A DNA stretch of 18,525 bases from NCBI GenBank assembly GCA_900546215.1, contig URCD01000044.1:1-18525 (forward strand), read 5' to 3'. This DNA comes from an uncultured Eubacteriales bacterium (lineage in GTDB: Bacteria > Bacillota > Clostridia > Lachnospirales > Anaerotignaceae). Made by a program: the position numbers and the translations under genes. A model generated the notes under the pieces. It made no database searches. It was not told where the DNA came from and saw only the letters and a program-made list of their open reading frames with translations. This document shows positions 6,299 to 14,524 of the stretch, in pieces; position 1 is the stretch's first letter, and every line of letters begins with the position of its first letter.

Positions 6299-7825
6299 AT
6301 GTTAAAGAAAGTATTGGCCGTACTTATGACAGCGGCACTTGCGGCAGGAGCCGTGGGATGTTCTTCATCCGGACAGAAAACAAAGGATGGGGATAAAGAA
6401 ACAGTAAACAGCGAGGTTAAGGATACACTGCGTATTGCCTATACGGCTGACCCCGAGGGACTTGATCCTCAGCGTACAGCAGCGGTGGCCACACTTGAGG
6501 TGGCAAGCAACATCTTTGATACGCTTATCACCTGCGATCCTGAATGGAATATTATTCCCGATATCGCTAAGGATTGGAAGGTTGCGGATGACGGAATGTC
6601 CGTTACATTTTATTTGAATGAGGGTGTCCTATTCCATAATGGAAGAGAGATGACCGCTAATGATGTTAAATATTCGTTTGAACGCCTTAAGGGGGCAGAA
6701 AGCCCTAAGGCGTCAATGTATGAAAATATAAAGTCAATTGATATAGAAGATGACTATACAATTACGTTTACAACAGAAAAGCTGGATGTTGACCTTCTCT
6801 GCTCATTTGCTTATCCTTGGGCAGCAATTATTCCAGAGGAGTGTTCAGATGATCTTAAAACAAATCCTGTTGGTACAGGGGCCTATAAGTTTGTGGAATG
6901 GACACCTCAGCAGTCAGTTAAGCTTGTAAGGAACGATGATTATTTTGGAGATAAAGCTAATATTGAAAATGTAGAGTTTGTACTTATCCCTGATTACACA
7001 TCACAGCTTGCTGCGCTTATGGTAGGAGATATAGATATAACTGAGGTGACTGCTGACCAGATTGATGTGCTTAACGGCACAGATGGAGTAAAAGGCTACT
7101 CACAGCCGCAGAATTCAATTCAGATACTGGCGCTTAACCAGGAAAATGAATATCTCAGCAATGAAAAAGTAAGACAGGCCATAGCAATGGCGGTTGATAA
7201 AGACGAAATTATAAACACTGTTGTATGGGGAAATGGAACTAAAATAGGTTCGCATCTTCCTGTTTGCTCTCCGTACTATGTTGATACGACAGACGTTATG
7301 CCCTATAATCCTGAGGCGGCTAAACAGCTTCTTGCAGATGCAGGCTATCCTGATGGATTTACGCTTAGCCTTAAGCTTCCTAAGCCGTATCAGCCGCATG
7401 TTGATTCTGGACAGATAATTGCAGATCAGCTTGCAAAAATCGGTATTACATGCGACATAGAGATAGTTGAGTGGGCAACATGGATGAGTGACGTTTATAC
7501 AGATAAAAAATATGACATGACTGTTGTGGCACACTCGGGAAGACTTGATCCGTATAACTTCCTTTCAAGATACAGATCAGACAGCGGAGATTATTTAAGC
7601 CTTCTTTCTGGAGATGTAGACGCACTTCTTGACGAGGCTCTTCAGGAAAAAGACGAGGCAAAGCGTAAGGAACTCTACGCGCAGATACAGCAGATACTTG
7701 CTGAAGAAGTACCATGCGTATATATTCAGTCGCTTTCCAAGTTCTATGGGCTTACAGAAAATGTTGAAGGGTTTACTATTTATCCAATTGACATGCTTAA
7801 CTTAAAAGCAATCAGCTTCAGCTGA
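6299..7825 (+). CDS. peptide/nickel-type ABC transporter substrate-binding lipoprotein (family 5)
   Basis: The extracellular receptor of the importer encoded by the next four genes. The 508-residue precursor has a lipoprotein signal peptide (MLKK, hydrophobic core, AVGC lipobox) with Cys21 as the lipidated residue, then a low-complexity linker to about residue 45. The family 5 binding domain runs from about 45 to 505, with signatures such as LDPQRT...ATLEVASNIFDTL (58-78) and VKYSFERLKG. Length and architecture fit the OppA/DppA group; the ligand (di- or oligopeptide, opine or metal complex) cannot be fixed from sequence. AAAGGAG at 6285-6291 supports the ATG. Expression may be controlled through the leader at 6129-6291, and a hairpin after the stop codon may raise receptor levels over the permeases. 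Confidence 0.93.
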   Translation: MLKKVLAVLMTAALAAGAVGCSSSGQKTKDGDKETVNSEVKDTLRIAYTADPEGLDPQRTAAVATLEVASNIFDTLITCDPEWNIIPDIAKDWKVADDGMSVTFYLNEGVLFHNGREMTANDVKYSFERLKGAESPKASMYENIKSIDIEDDYTITFTTEKLDVDLLCSFAYPWAAIIPEECSDDLKTNPVGTGAYKFVEWTPQQSVKLVRNDDYFGDKANIENVEFVLIPDYTSQLAALMVGDIDITEVTADQIDVLNGTDGVKGYSQPQNSIQILALNQENEYLSNEKVRQAIAMAVDKDEIINTVVWGNGTKIGSHLPVCSPYYVDTTDVMPYNPEAAKQLLADAGYPDGFTLSLKLPKPYQPHVDSGQIIADQLAKIGITCDIEIVEWATWMSDVYTDKKYDMTVVAHSGRLDPYNFLSRYRSDSGDYLSLLSGDVDALLDEALQEKDEAKRKELYAQIQQILAEEVPCVYIQSLSKFYGLTENVEGFTIYPIDMLNLKAISFS

Positions 7826-7839
7826 GAATAAATTATTTT

Positions 7840-7871
7840 GGGGAGCGGTTTATCCGTTCCCCCTGATTTTT
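7840..7871 (+). terminator. intra-operon hairpin after the receptor gene
   Basis: GGGGAGCGG (7840-7848) pairs with CCGTTCCCC (7854-7862, one G-U) over TTTAT, then CTGATTTTT. It lies in the 63-base gap between receptor and first permease. Such hairpins often act as partial terminators or protect the receptor mRNA 3' end. Confidence 0.65.
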
Positions 7872-7888
7872 AAAAAGGGTGAAGACTG

Positions 7889-8848
7889 ATGCTTAATTAT
7901 ATTTTGAAAAGAATTTGGAGCGCGATTGTTGTAATATTCGTCGTTTCATTTATAACATATTTTGTTTTGATGTTTATTCCGGGGGATGCCGCGCAGCTGA
8001 TTCTCGGAACTGAGGCAACAGCCGAGACGCTGGCTGAGCTAAGGGCTGTCATGGGGCTTGACAGGCCTTGGATAATCCAATATGCTGACTGGCTGAAAGG
8101 CCTCGTAAGCCTTGACTTCGGACAGTCATATTTATTTGGAACAGATGTAATTAAACTGATTATACAAAGGCTTCCGGTGACTTTTTCAGTTGCTTTTTTT
8201 TCTATGCTTCTAGCGGCTGTTATTGCACTGGTTCTTGGCGTGCTTTCTGCAATATATAAGGATAGATTTATTGATTATTTTTCAAGAAGCGTAATGCAGA
8301 TAGGTTCTGCCATACCATCATTTTGGATAGGTATGCTTTTCATAGTATTTTTTGGGCTGAAGCTGAAATGGTTTCCTATATCGGACTATACCCCATTAAG
8401 CGACGGTCTTTTTGCATATCTGAAAAGCCTTGCTATGCCGTGCACAGTGCTTGCTATTGGCGAGGTAGGAATGTTGCTTCGTTCGGTTAGGACAAGCATG
8501 GTTGACACGCTTGACCAGGATTATATGGATATGGCCAGAGTAAAGGGACTAAAAAGCACAACGATTTATTTTAAATATGCCCTTAGAAATGCATTAATTG
8601 CTCCTGTTAATGTATTTGGAATGCAGTTTGCAAAGCTTATGGGGGGAACAGTAGTCGTTGAGTCCGTATTTTCTCTCCCTGGGCTTGGCAGGCTTCTGCT
8701 TGTAGCGGTCGAACAGAGGGATATAGTGCTTTTACAGGGAATTGTAATGTTTATTACCGCTGTGGTTGTAATTACTTCACTTGTTATAGATATAGCGGTT
8801 ATGTTCCTCAATCCGAGAATAAGAGCGAAAGCGGGAGGGGAGCAGTAA
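7889..8848 (+). CDS. dppB: ABC transporter permease, DppB/OppB type
   Basis: First membrane subunit of the importer, 319 residues. The N-terminal pattern LKRIWSAIVVIFVVSFITYFVLMFIPGD (hydrophobic helix followed by PGD) is typical for DppB/OppB/NikB proteins. About six membrane helices follow, and the cytoplasmic EAA loop, which couples to the ATPases, is seen at roughly 212-240 (DYMDMARVKGLK, then YALRNALIAPVN). AGGGTG precedes the ATG at 7889. The stop codon overlaps the next start by one base (TAATG), which implies translational coupling. The symbol reflects the family; substrate is not proven. Confidence 0.93.
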   Translation: MLNYILKRIWSAIVVIFVVSFITYFVLMFIPGDAAQLILGTEATAETLAELRAVMGLDRPWIIQYADWLKGLVSLDFGQSYLFGTDVIKLIIQRLPVTFSVAFFSMLLAAVIALVLGVLSAIYKDRFIDYFSRSVMQIGSAIPSFWIGMLFIVFFGLKLKWFPISDYTPLSDGLFAYLKSLAMPCTVLAIGEVGMLLRSVRTSMVDTLDQDYMDMARVKGLKSTTIYFKYALRNALIAPVNVFGMQFAKLMGGTVVVESVFSLPGLGRLLLVAVEQRDIVLLQGIVMFITAVVVITSLVIDIAVMFLNPRIRAKAGGEQ

Positions 8849-9681
8849 TGAGAAAAAAGAATAAGCCGGGTTTAAGTCTTATACTGGGTATTATCCTGGT
8901 TGCTTTTGTTGTGATTATTTGCCTGGTTTCGTTTGTATATATGCCGCATAACCCAACAGAAATGGCGACAGAGGTCAAATTTCTGAAACCGTGGAAGAAT
9001 TATGACTATATTTTAGGTACGGATAACTTTGGCAGGGATATTTTGAGCAGAATACTCTGTGGCTCAAGAACAGTACTTCTTGTTGGGGTCGTATCAACCG
9101 GCTTCGGAGCTGTAATAGGAATAGTTTTGGGCGCGGCGGCCGGTATGGGAAAAGGAGTTGTTTCATCTTTTATTATGAGATGTATGGACGGCGTGCTTTC
9201 ATTCCCGGGAATACTTCTTGCTATGATGCTTGTAACAGTAATAGGAAGAGGAGAAAAAGGATCAATTGTAGCGATAACAATATTTATAGTTCCGATATTT
9301 GCAAGGCTTGTTTATTCTATGATTCTTGATATTGAGAGCATGCTTTTTGTAAAGGCGGCTAAAAGCTATGGTATTACAAATAAAAGACTGTTTATAAAGC
9401 ATTATATGCCGATGATGGCAACAAGGCTTATAACGCAGTTCAGTTCATGTATAGCACAGGCCATAATGGTTGAGACATCGCTTTCGTTTTTAGGTCTGGG
9501 AATACAGCCGCCAAACGCAAGCTGGGGACTCATGCTAAATGAGTCCAGAAAATACTTTTTAATGTATCCATATCTTGCGGTGGCTCCGGGTATTGCTATA
9601 GTGCTTACTGTTCTTGGCTTTAATCTGCTTGGAGATGGACTTAATGACCTTCTTGAAAACAAAAAAGGAGGCAGGAAATAA
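8848..9681 (+). CDS. dppC: ABC transporter permease, DppC/OppC type
   Basis: Second membrane subunit, 277 residues, pairing with the DppB-type permease. After one N-terminal membrane helix comes the conserved YILGTDNFGRDILSRILCGSR region (about 54-74), diagnostic of DppC/OppC/NikC proteins. Five further helices follow, with the EAA loop near 168-190 (FVKAAKSYGITNKRLF). GGAGGGGAG lies just before the ATG. One-base overlaps join it to the genes on both sides, so the four transport genes form a tightly coupled unit. Confidence 0.93.
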   Translation: MRKKNKPGLSLILGIILVAFVVIICLVSFVYMPHNPTEMATEVKFLKPWKNYDYILGTDNFGRDILSRILCGSRTVLLVGVVSTGFGAVIGIVLGAAAGMGKGVVSSFIMRCMDGVLSFPGILLAMMLVTVIGRGEKGSIVAITIFIVPIFARLVYSMILDIESMLFVKAAKSYGITNKRLFIKHYMPMMATRLITQFSSCIAQAIMVETSLSFLGLGIQPPNASWGLMLNESRKYFLMYPYLAVAPGIAIVLTVLGFNLLGDGLNDLLENKKGGRK

Positions 9682-10646
9682 TGGATAAGCTTATCGAAAT
9701 AGAAAATCTAACTATAACGGATAAAACTAATGGAAGAGTAATAGCATCGGGCATTTCTTTTGAGCTTAGAGACGGCGAGATACTTGGCTTTGTAGGTGAA
9801 AGCGGCTCTGGAAAGACTCTTTCCATGAAAACTGTTGTAAACCTTCTGCCCGATAATCTCATCTATACATGCGACAAATTCGCTGTGCTTGGAAATGACT
9901 ACAGAAAAATATCAGACAGAGAGAAGAAAAAAATTATAGGCGGCCAGATTGGGCTTGTACCGCAGAACACTGTATTTTATCTGCACCCAATGTTCAGGAT
10001 AAAAAACCAAATAATCGACGGATATATGCTTTACAATAAAAAGTCTAAGACAGAGGCCCTGGAAAAGGCCAGAGAAAAGCTGAAAACAGTCGGCTTTGAC
10101 AATCCTGACAGAATACTTGAAATGTATCCCTGGCAGTTATCCGGCGGAATGAGGCAGAGGGTAAACATAGCACTTGCCTTGATGAATGACCCGAAAATAA
10201 TAATAGCCGATGAGCCTACTACAGCGCTTGACAGTACACTGCAGGCACAGGTTATGGACTTATTTAAAAATATAAATGAAACAATGGGAGTATCGGTCGT
10301 CATAATATCCCATGATCTTGGTGTCATTAAAAAATACAGCCACAGAATAGCGGTTATGTACGCAGGCCAAATACTTGAGGAGGCTGCTTCCTCAGAGCTG
10401 TTTGAAAATCCGATACATCCCTATACTAAGGCGCTTATCAGGGTGATTCCTTCCCTAAATATAAAAAAAGACGAGAGGCTTGTAGAAATACCGGGTTTTG
10501 TTCCTGAAAAGCATCGCGACAGAAAAGAATGCATATTCAAGAGAAGATGCCAGGAAGTATGCGCAATATGCGAAAATGAGGTTAAGGATGGACGAATAGG
10601 AGAGCATTATTATAAATGCAGCAAATACTGCGGAGGTGACTGCTGA
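9681..10646 (+). CDS. dppD: ABC transporter ATPase, DppD/OppD type, with Cys-rich tail
   Basis: First ATPase of the importer, 321 residues, cytoplasmic. Walker A GESGSGKT (39-46), Q-loop Gln95, signature LSGGM (153-157), Walker B IIIADEP with Glu178, and switch His211 are all present. The C-terminal oligopeptide/dipeptide extension has seven cysteines: 284, 290, 294, 297, 313, 317 and 321. A related DppD (from Thermoanaerobacter tengcongensis) is reported to carry a [4Fe-4S] cluster in this extension, so a cluster here is plausible but inferred. AAAGGAGG sits at 9665-9671 before the ATG. It starts on the last base of dppC and ends one base before the next start. Confidence 0.93.
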   Translation: MDKLIEIENLTITDKTNGRVIASGISFELRDGEILGFVGESGSGKTLSMKTVVNLLPDNLIYTCDKFAVLGNDYRKISDREKKKIIGGQIGLVPQNTVFYLHPMFRIKNQIIDGYMLYNKKSKTEALEKAREKLKTVGFDNPDRILEMYPWQLSGGMRQRVNIALALMNDPKIIIADEPTTALDSTLQAQVMDLFKNINETMGVSVVIISHDLGVIKKYSHRIAVMYAGQILEEAASSELFENPIHPYTKALIRVIPSLNIKKDERLVEIPGFVPEKHRDRKECIFKRRCQEVCAICENEVKDGRIGEHYYKCSKYCGGDC

Positions 10647-10647
10647 T

Positions 10648-11439
10648 ATGGACGAAAAATATATCCTTCGCGGCGAAAACATTTATAAAGAATATGTTTT
10701 AAGCAAAAACCTATTCGGCAAGCCTGTTAAAAAATACATTGCACTAAAGGGGATTAATATAGGAGTATGCTGCGGAGAAACTCTTGGGCTTGTTGGAGAA
10801 AGCGGAAGCGGCAAGTCAACAACGGGGGAAATACTGGGCAATCTCCAGTCTCCAACAAACGGAAAGGTATATTATCTTGGAAAAGATGTAGCTGAAATGA
10901 CAGAAGGGGAGTATAAAAAATATAGAGGGGATATACAGTTTATATTTCAGGACCCTAAAGGCTCAATGAATCCAAGGTTTAATGTATACGAGGTAATGAA
11001 GGAGCCGCTCATAACTCTTGATATAATGCCCGAAGGCAGGGAGATGGATGAGCTTATTAAAGATTATGTTCTTAAAGTAGGTCTTGAGGAAGATATACTT
11101 GAAGCCAATCCTACAAGGCTCAGCGGAGGGCAGTGCCAGCGTATAGCAATAGCAAGAGCGCTTATTGTCAAACCAAAGATAATTATATGTGACGAACCGG
11201 TTTCAGCTCTTGATGTATCAGTTCAGGCTCAGATACTTAATCTTCTTAAAAAACTCCAGAAGGAGCTTAAAATAGCATATATATTCATATCGCATGATAT
11301 TGGGATAGTAAATTATATGGCAGACAGGATTGCGGTTATGTATCTTGGTGAAATTATTGAAAGCGGCACTGCTGAGGAAGTATTCAAAAATCCGACGGCC
11401 GCTTATACAAAAAAGCTCATTGACTGTGCACTTATATAA
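10648..11439 (+). CDS. dppF: ABC transporter ATPase, DppF/OppF type, short form
   Basis: Second ATPase of the importer, 263 residues. Walker A GESGSGKS (50-57), Q-loop Gln101, signature LSGGQ (158-162), Walker B IICDEP (179-184) and His216 are intact. It ends soon after the PTAAYTKKL motif and so lacks the Cys-containing C-terminal extension found in many DppF/OppF proteins and in its partner DppD here. A GTG at 10636 extends the frame, but it overlaps the ribosome binding site GGAGGTGA (10632-10639); ATG 10648 is eight bases beyond that and is the better start. It is the last gene of the operon; no strong terminator follows. Confidence 0.93.
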   Translation: MDEKYILRGENIYKEYVLSKNLFGKPVKKYIALKGINIGVCCGETLGLVGESGSGKSTTGEILGNLQSPTNGKVYYLGKDVAEMTEGEYKKYRGDIQFIFQDPKGSMNPRFNVYEVMKEPLITLDIMPEGREMDELIKDYVLKVGLEEDILEANPTRLSGGQCQRIAIARALIVKPKIIICDEPVSALDVSVQAQILNLLKKLQKELKIAYIFISHDIGIVNYMADRIAVMYLGEIIESGTAEEVFKNPTAAYTKKLIDCALI

Positions 11440-11703
11440 AATAATAAACTTTGTTAAACTTTTATTGTAAATGGTCGGTTTTTAATAAAAAATGAGTTAA
11501 ATTTAGAAATAACGGCATATTATGGAGGGAAAAAATTTATAATTTTTAAGTCTGTTTGACGAAGTATGAAGGAATTTTTTTTTTGAATTTTTTGAATATA
11601 ATAATGTTTTGTCATTCTTGCATAAAAACTATAATGTTATACAAATATCTCTTTTATTAAAACGTCAAAAAACTAAATATTGTTAAAAAATGATTTTAAA
11701 TGG

Positions 11704-11732
11704 TTGCAAATTTTATTCAAGAGTGATATTAT
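11704..11732 (+). promoter_or_regulatory. promoter of the CoA-transferase gene (extended -10)
   Basis: TTGCAA (11704-11709) and TATTAT (11727-11732) have a 17-base spacer, and TGA directly before the -10 forms an extended -10 element. Transcription near 11739 gives a leader of about 185 bases. Confidence 0.65.
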
Positions 11733-11823
11733 TATTAATGTGATATGGGATGTGTTAATGGCAGAAAATTGTTTTTGCCTTGGCAGGATAATATGTCATT
11801 ATATCATGTATTATAGCAAAAAT

Positions 11824-11886
11824 CTTAACAGTTTGCCGCCTCGCAGGCAGAATGTTAGGGTGATGTATCCTTGACGATTGGGATAC
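11824..11886 (+). promoter_or_regulatory. two hairpins in the CoA-transferase leader
   Basis: CTTAACA (11824-11830) pairs with TGTTAGG (11853-11859), enclosing TGCC/GGCA pairing around 11834-11848. A second stem GTATCC (11865-11870) pairs with GGATAC (11881-11886). Neither is followed by a T-run, so they are not plain terminators. They may stabilise the mRNA or regulate it; the role is inferred. Confidence 0.45.
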
Positions 11887-11923
11887 AAAATATATAATCA
11901 TAAATGAAAAGGAGATAGAAATT

Positions 11924-13150
11924 ATGGGACAATTGGATGGCGTTAGAGTTGTAGATTTGTCGACATACATCGCAGCACCCTCATGTGCAAGAATTCTTGC
12001 TTCTTATGGTGCAGATGTTATTAAAGTTGAATCACCTAAAGGCGATGACTTACGTGCAGCACAGGTTAGCTACTTCTATCCTGCTGAAACATCTGAGTAC
12101 AGCTTTGGTATGGACGTACAGAACGCTGGTAAGAAAGGTCTTGCACTTAACCTTAAGGATCCCGCTGGTATGGAAGCTATGATGAAACTTCTTGAGACAG
12201 CAGATGTTTTTGTTACAAATAACCGTGTTAAAGCTCTTGTAAAAATGGGCCTTGACTATGATACATTACATAAGAAATTCCCTAGACTTATCCATGCTTC
12301 TATCCTTGGATACGGCGAATTAGGACCCCTTAAAGACAAACCCGGATTTGACTACACAGCTTACTTCTCAAGAGGCGGTATAGCAAATTCACTTATGGAA
12401 AAAGGCACATCACCTGCTATTCCTGCATCAGGATTCGGTGACAACTATGCTGGTATCGCTCTTTCATCAGGTATCTGTGCTGCTCTTTACAGACAGGCAA
12501 AGACTGGCGAAGGCGAGAGAGTTACAGTAAGCCTTCTTGACACTGCTATTTATGGTCTTAACTGGCTCCTTGGCGCTTCTGAATTCGGTTCAGAGATGCC
12601 TTCATCAAGAAAGAAAACAAACAGTGCTGTATGTACAACATATAAGACAAAAGATGACAGATGGATTCAGCTTGCTCTTATTCAGTATGACAACTGGTTC
12701 CCTAAATTTGCTACAGAAGGTCTTAATGCTCCTCAGCTTCTTGAAGACGAAAGATTTGCAACATACGCTGCTATGCTTAACAACATCACAGCTCTTGTTG
12801 AAGAAATCGAGCCGATATTCGCTTCAAAGACACTTGCTGAGTGGGATGAAATCCTTACAAGACTTGACCTTCCTTTCGAAATCGTTCAGTCTATGAATGA
12901 AATCGCTATTGACCCTCAGAACTGGGCTAACGACTCTATCTTCAAGAAAGAGTTAGATGGCAAGAATGTTTACTACATAAGAACACCTATTAAATTTACA
13001 GAGGTTCCTATGCTTAAAGAAGAGGAAGCTGGACATGGTAGATCACCTAAACTTGGTGAGGACTCAACAGAAATCCTTAAATCTCTTGGATATGATGATG
13101 CTACAATCAAAGATATGATTGCTAAAGGTATCGTTATCGAAAAGAAGTAA
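11924..13150 (+). CDS. class III (CaiB/BaiF) CoA-transferase, HadA/FldA-like
   Basis: A 408-residue family III CoA-transferase, which moves CoA between carboxylic acids through an aspartyl-CoA anhydride. The N-terminal GVRVVDLS...APSCARILASYGADVIKVESPKGDD block (6-42) is the family signature. LNLKDPAG, the KALVKMGLDYDTL block and GFDYTAYFSRGG follow, with the catalytic aspartate most likely Asp173 in GFGDNYAG. Length and C-terminal pattern resemble 2-hydroxyacyl-CoA transferases of Stickland fermentation (HadA for 2-hydroxyisocaproate, FldA for phenyllactate), but no dehydratase or activator genes are adjacent, so the acid is unknown. AAAAGGAGA precedes the ATG. Codon use differs sharply from its neighbours: only 3 of about 28 Ile codons are AUA and C-ending codons are frequent, as expected for a very abundant enzyme. 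Promoter, leader and terminator make it monocistronic. Confidence 0.92.
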   Translation: MGQLDGVRVVDLSTYIAAPSCARILASYGADVIKVESPKGDDLRAAQVSYFYPAETSEYSFGMDVQNAGKKGLALNLKDPAGMEAMMKLLETADVFVTNNRVKALVKMGLDYDTLHKKFPRLIHASILGYGELGPLKDKPGFDYTAYFSRGGIANSLMEKGTSPAIPASGFGDNYAGIALSSGICAALYRQAKTGEGERVTVSLLDTAIYGLNWLLGASEFGSEMPSSRKKTNSAVCTTYKTKDDRWIQLALIQYDNWFPKFATEGLNAPQLLEDERFATYAAMLNNITALVEEIEPIFASKTLAEWDEILTRLDLPFEIVQSMNEIAIDPQNWANDSIFKKELDGKNVYYIRTPIKFTEVPMLKEEEAGHGRSPKLGEDSTEILKSLGYDDATIKDMIAKGIVIEKK

Positions 13151-13160
13151 TTTGATTGTT

Positions 13161-13192
13161 AAAGACCTCGGAGTAATCCGAGGTCTTTTTTT
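13161..13192 (+). terminator. strong Rho-independent terminator of the CoA-transferase gene
   Basis: GACCTCGG (13164-13171) pairs with CCGAGGTC (13178-13185) over AGTAAT, with an A-tract before and seven Ts after. Confidence 0.95.
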
Positions 13193-13210
13193 ATGGCTCA
13201 AATCAAAATA

Positions 13211-13237
13211 AAAAAATCCAAACAAAATGTTCGGATT
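13211..13237 (-). terminator. Rho-independent terminator of tRNA-Phe
   Basis: On the minus strand AATCCGAAC (13237 to 13229) pairs with GTTTGGATT (13223 to 13215, one G-U) over ATTTT, then runs into Ts. It starts six bases after the tRNA 3' end. Confidence 0.85.
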
Positions 13238-13243
13238 AAAAAG

Positions 13244-13316
<73 letters not shown>

Positions 13317-13344
13317 ATGTACTTATTTTTTTCACGCAAGAATT

Positions 13345-13373
13345 ATTATACTTTAAAAATGGCGTTTTGTCAA
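13345..13373 (-). promoter_or_regulatory. perfect consensus promoter of tRNA-Phe
   Basis: On the minus strand TTGACA (13373 to 13368) and TATAAT (13350 to 13345) are exactly 17 bases apart, all 12 positions matching sigma-A consensus. The tRNA begins 28 bases after the -10. Confidence 0.93.
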
Positions 13374-13408
13374 CAAAAAAATCCAGACATATTAAAATAT
13401 GTCTGGAT
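13374..13408 (-). terminator. Rho-independent terminator of apbE
   Basis: ATCCAGACATATT (13381-13393) is the perfect complement of AATATGTCTGGAT (13396-13408) across two bases. On the minus strand it runs into six Ts that directly abut the -35 of the tRNA-Phe promoter. Confidence 0.92.
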
Positions 13409-13413
13409 AAAAT

Positions 13414-14445
13414 TTATGAGATAACTGAAATGTTTTCTTTATAATCTGTATAGTGTAAATCTGTTCCAAAACCATCGGAAAAATACATGTTTTCATCCTC
13501 ATCTATAAAGACAGCTTCAATACCGTCAATACTGTTTATCAATTCCATACCCTTATCTAATCCAAGTACAAAACAAGATGTGCTCAACGCATCGCCGTCG
13601 AGGGATTTATCAGATATAATTGTAACTGAGCATAAACCATTGTCAGCTGGATAACCTGTAGAAGGGTCAAGTATATGATGATATCTTTTGCCGTCTTCTA
13701 TAAAATATCTTTGATAGTTACCAGAGGTAACAAGAGATTTATCTGAAGTGCTTATATATCCGATTATTGAGCCATCCTCAGCGTGGGGGTCTTGAATACC
13801 AAGATTAAAATCTCTGTTATCCATTTTATTATTGCCAATTGCATATAAATTCCCGCCAAGTACAATGATAGCTGAGGTCACACTGTTCTCTCTGAAAAAT
13901 TCAGCAAGCTTATCAGCAATATATCCTTTAGCAATGGCTCCTAGATCTATTGCTTCTACCGGAGGTTCTAGAGTTACATTATTACCGCTAATTTTAACCT
14001 TGGAGTAATCAACTTTGGACTTAAGCCCATTTATTTCATCTGGTGAAGGTACATGAGCATTTTCGCCTTCGAAATTCCATTTTTCCGTCAGCGGAGCTGT
14101 AGTTATATCGAATGCTCCGTCAGATAAATTACTGTAATACTGTGCAGCTTCCAATATTTCTATAGTTTCGTCCGATACAGAAACTGGGCTGCCTGATGAG
14201 TGGTTTATTTTATATATATCGCTTCCTTCTATTGTGCGGCTGAAAAGGTCTTCATAATCGCCGCATAACTCAAAGGCCTCTGTTATAAGCTCTTCTGCCG
14301 TCTTATCTTCATTTTCTTCATTATATATTGTAATGGTACAAAATGTATTAAGCATGAATTCCATCTGCTTCACAGGATAAGTTTGCTTTGGCGTACAAGA
14401 GGTTAGTAAAATACTGCTTAGTACAATTAATAATAATTTTTTCAT
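13414..14445 (-). CDS. apbE: FAD:protein FMN transferase lipoprotein (ApbE)
   Basis: Transfers FMN from FAD to a Thr or Ser of target proteins (flavinylation) outside the membrane. The 343-residue precursor has a lipoprotein signal peptide with lipobox LTSC and lipidated Cys17. ApbE motifs appear in order: DGAFDITTAPL (109-119), DLGAIAKGYIAD (167-178), VLGGNLYAIG (195-204), SGNYQRYF (241-248), HHILDPSTGYPA (256-267) and the metal-binding region DGDALSTSCF (283-292). AAGGAG precedes the ATG on the minus strand. It is transcribed away from the NusG-domain-II and Gx transporter genes. No protein with an obvious flavinylation motif lies in the window, so its target must be elsewhere. Confidence 0.95.
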   Translation of the reverse strand: MKKLLLIVLSSILLTSCTPKQTYPVKQMEFMLNTFCTITIYNEENEDKTAEELITEAFELCGDYEDLFSRTIEGSDIYKINHSSGSPVSVSDETIEILEAAQYYSNLSDGAFDITTAPLTEKWNFEGENAHVPSPDEINGLKSKVDYSKVKISGNNVTLEPPVEAIDLGAIAKGYIADKLAEFFRENSVTSAIIVLGGNLYAIGNNKMDNRDFNLGIQDPHAEDGSIIGYISTSDKSLVTSGNYQRYFIEDGKRYHHILDPSTGYPADNGLCSVTIISDKSLDGDALSTSCFVLGLDKGMELINSIDGIEAVFIDEDENMYFSDGFGTDLHYTDYKENISVIS

Positions 14446-14474
14446 TTTCTTTCTCCTTAAAAAGTGTATAATAT

Positions 14475-14503
14475 ATTATGGACTAATTTAGGACCAATTT
14501 CAA
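14475..14503 (-). promoter_or_regulatory. promoter of apbE
   Basis: On the minus strand TTGAAA (14503 to 14498) and CATAAT (14480 to 14475) are 17 bases apart, each one base from consensus. A plus-strand TATAAT at 14467-14472 may serve the divergent operon but has no good -35. Confidence 0.65.
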
Positions 14504-14524
14504 CAGTTATCGGAGATGTAATGA

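Larger units (their letters stand above)
11440..11923. other. intergenic region upstream of the CoA-transferase gene
   Basis: This gene-free stretch of 484 bases holds the CoA-transferase promoter (11704-11732) and its leader hairpins (11824-11886), listed separately. A second promoter-like pair, TTGTCA (11609) and TATAAT (11630), has only a 15-base spacer. TGACGAAGTAT at 11558-11568 matches the reverse complement of 1644-1654. There is no clear terminator for the transporter operon. The 64-codon frame at 11680 is not called: it lacks a ribosome binding site and spans the promoter and leader. Confidence 0.6.

Noticed and set aside
10636..10647. GTG start for the second ATPase
   Set aside because: The codon is part of its own GGAGGTGA ribosome binding site; ATG 10648 fits properly.
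11680..11874. 64-codon frame between the transporter operon and the CoA-transferase gene
   Set aside because: It has no ribosome binding site, spans the CoA-transferase promoter and leader hairpins, and its product shows no coding-like composition.
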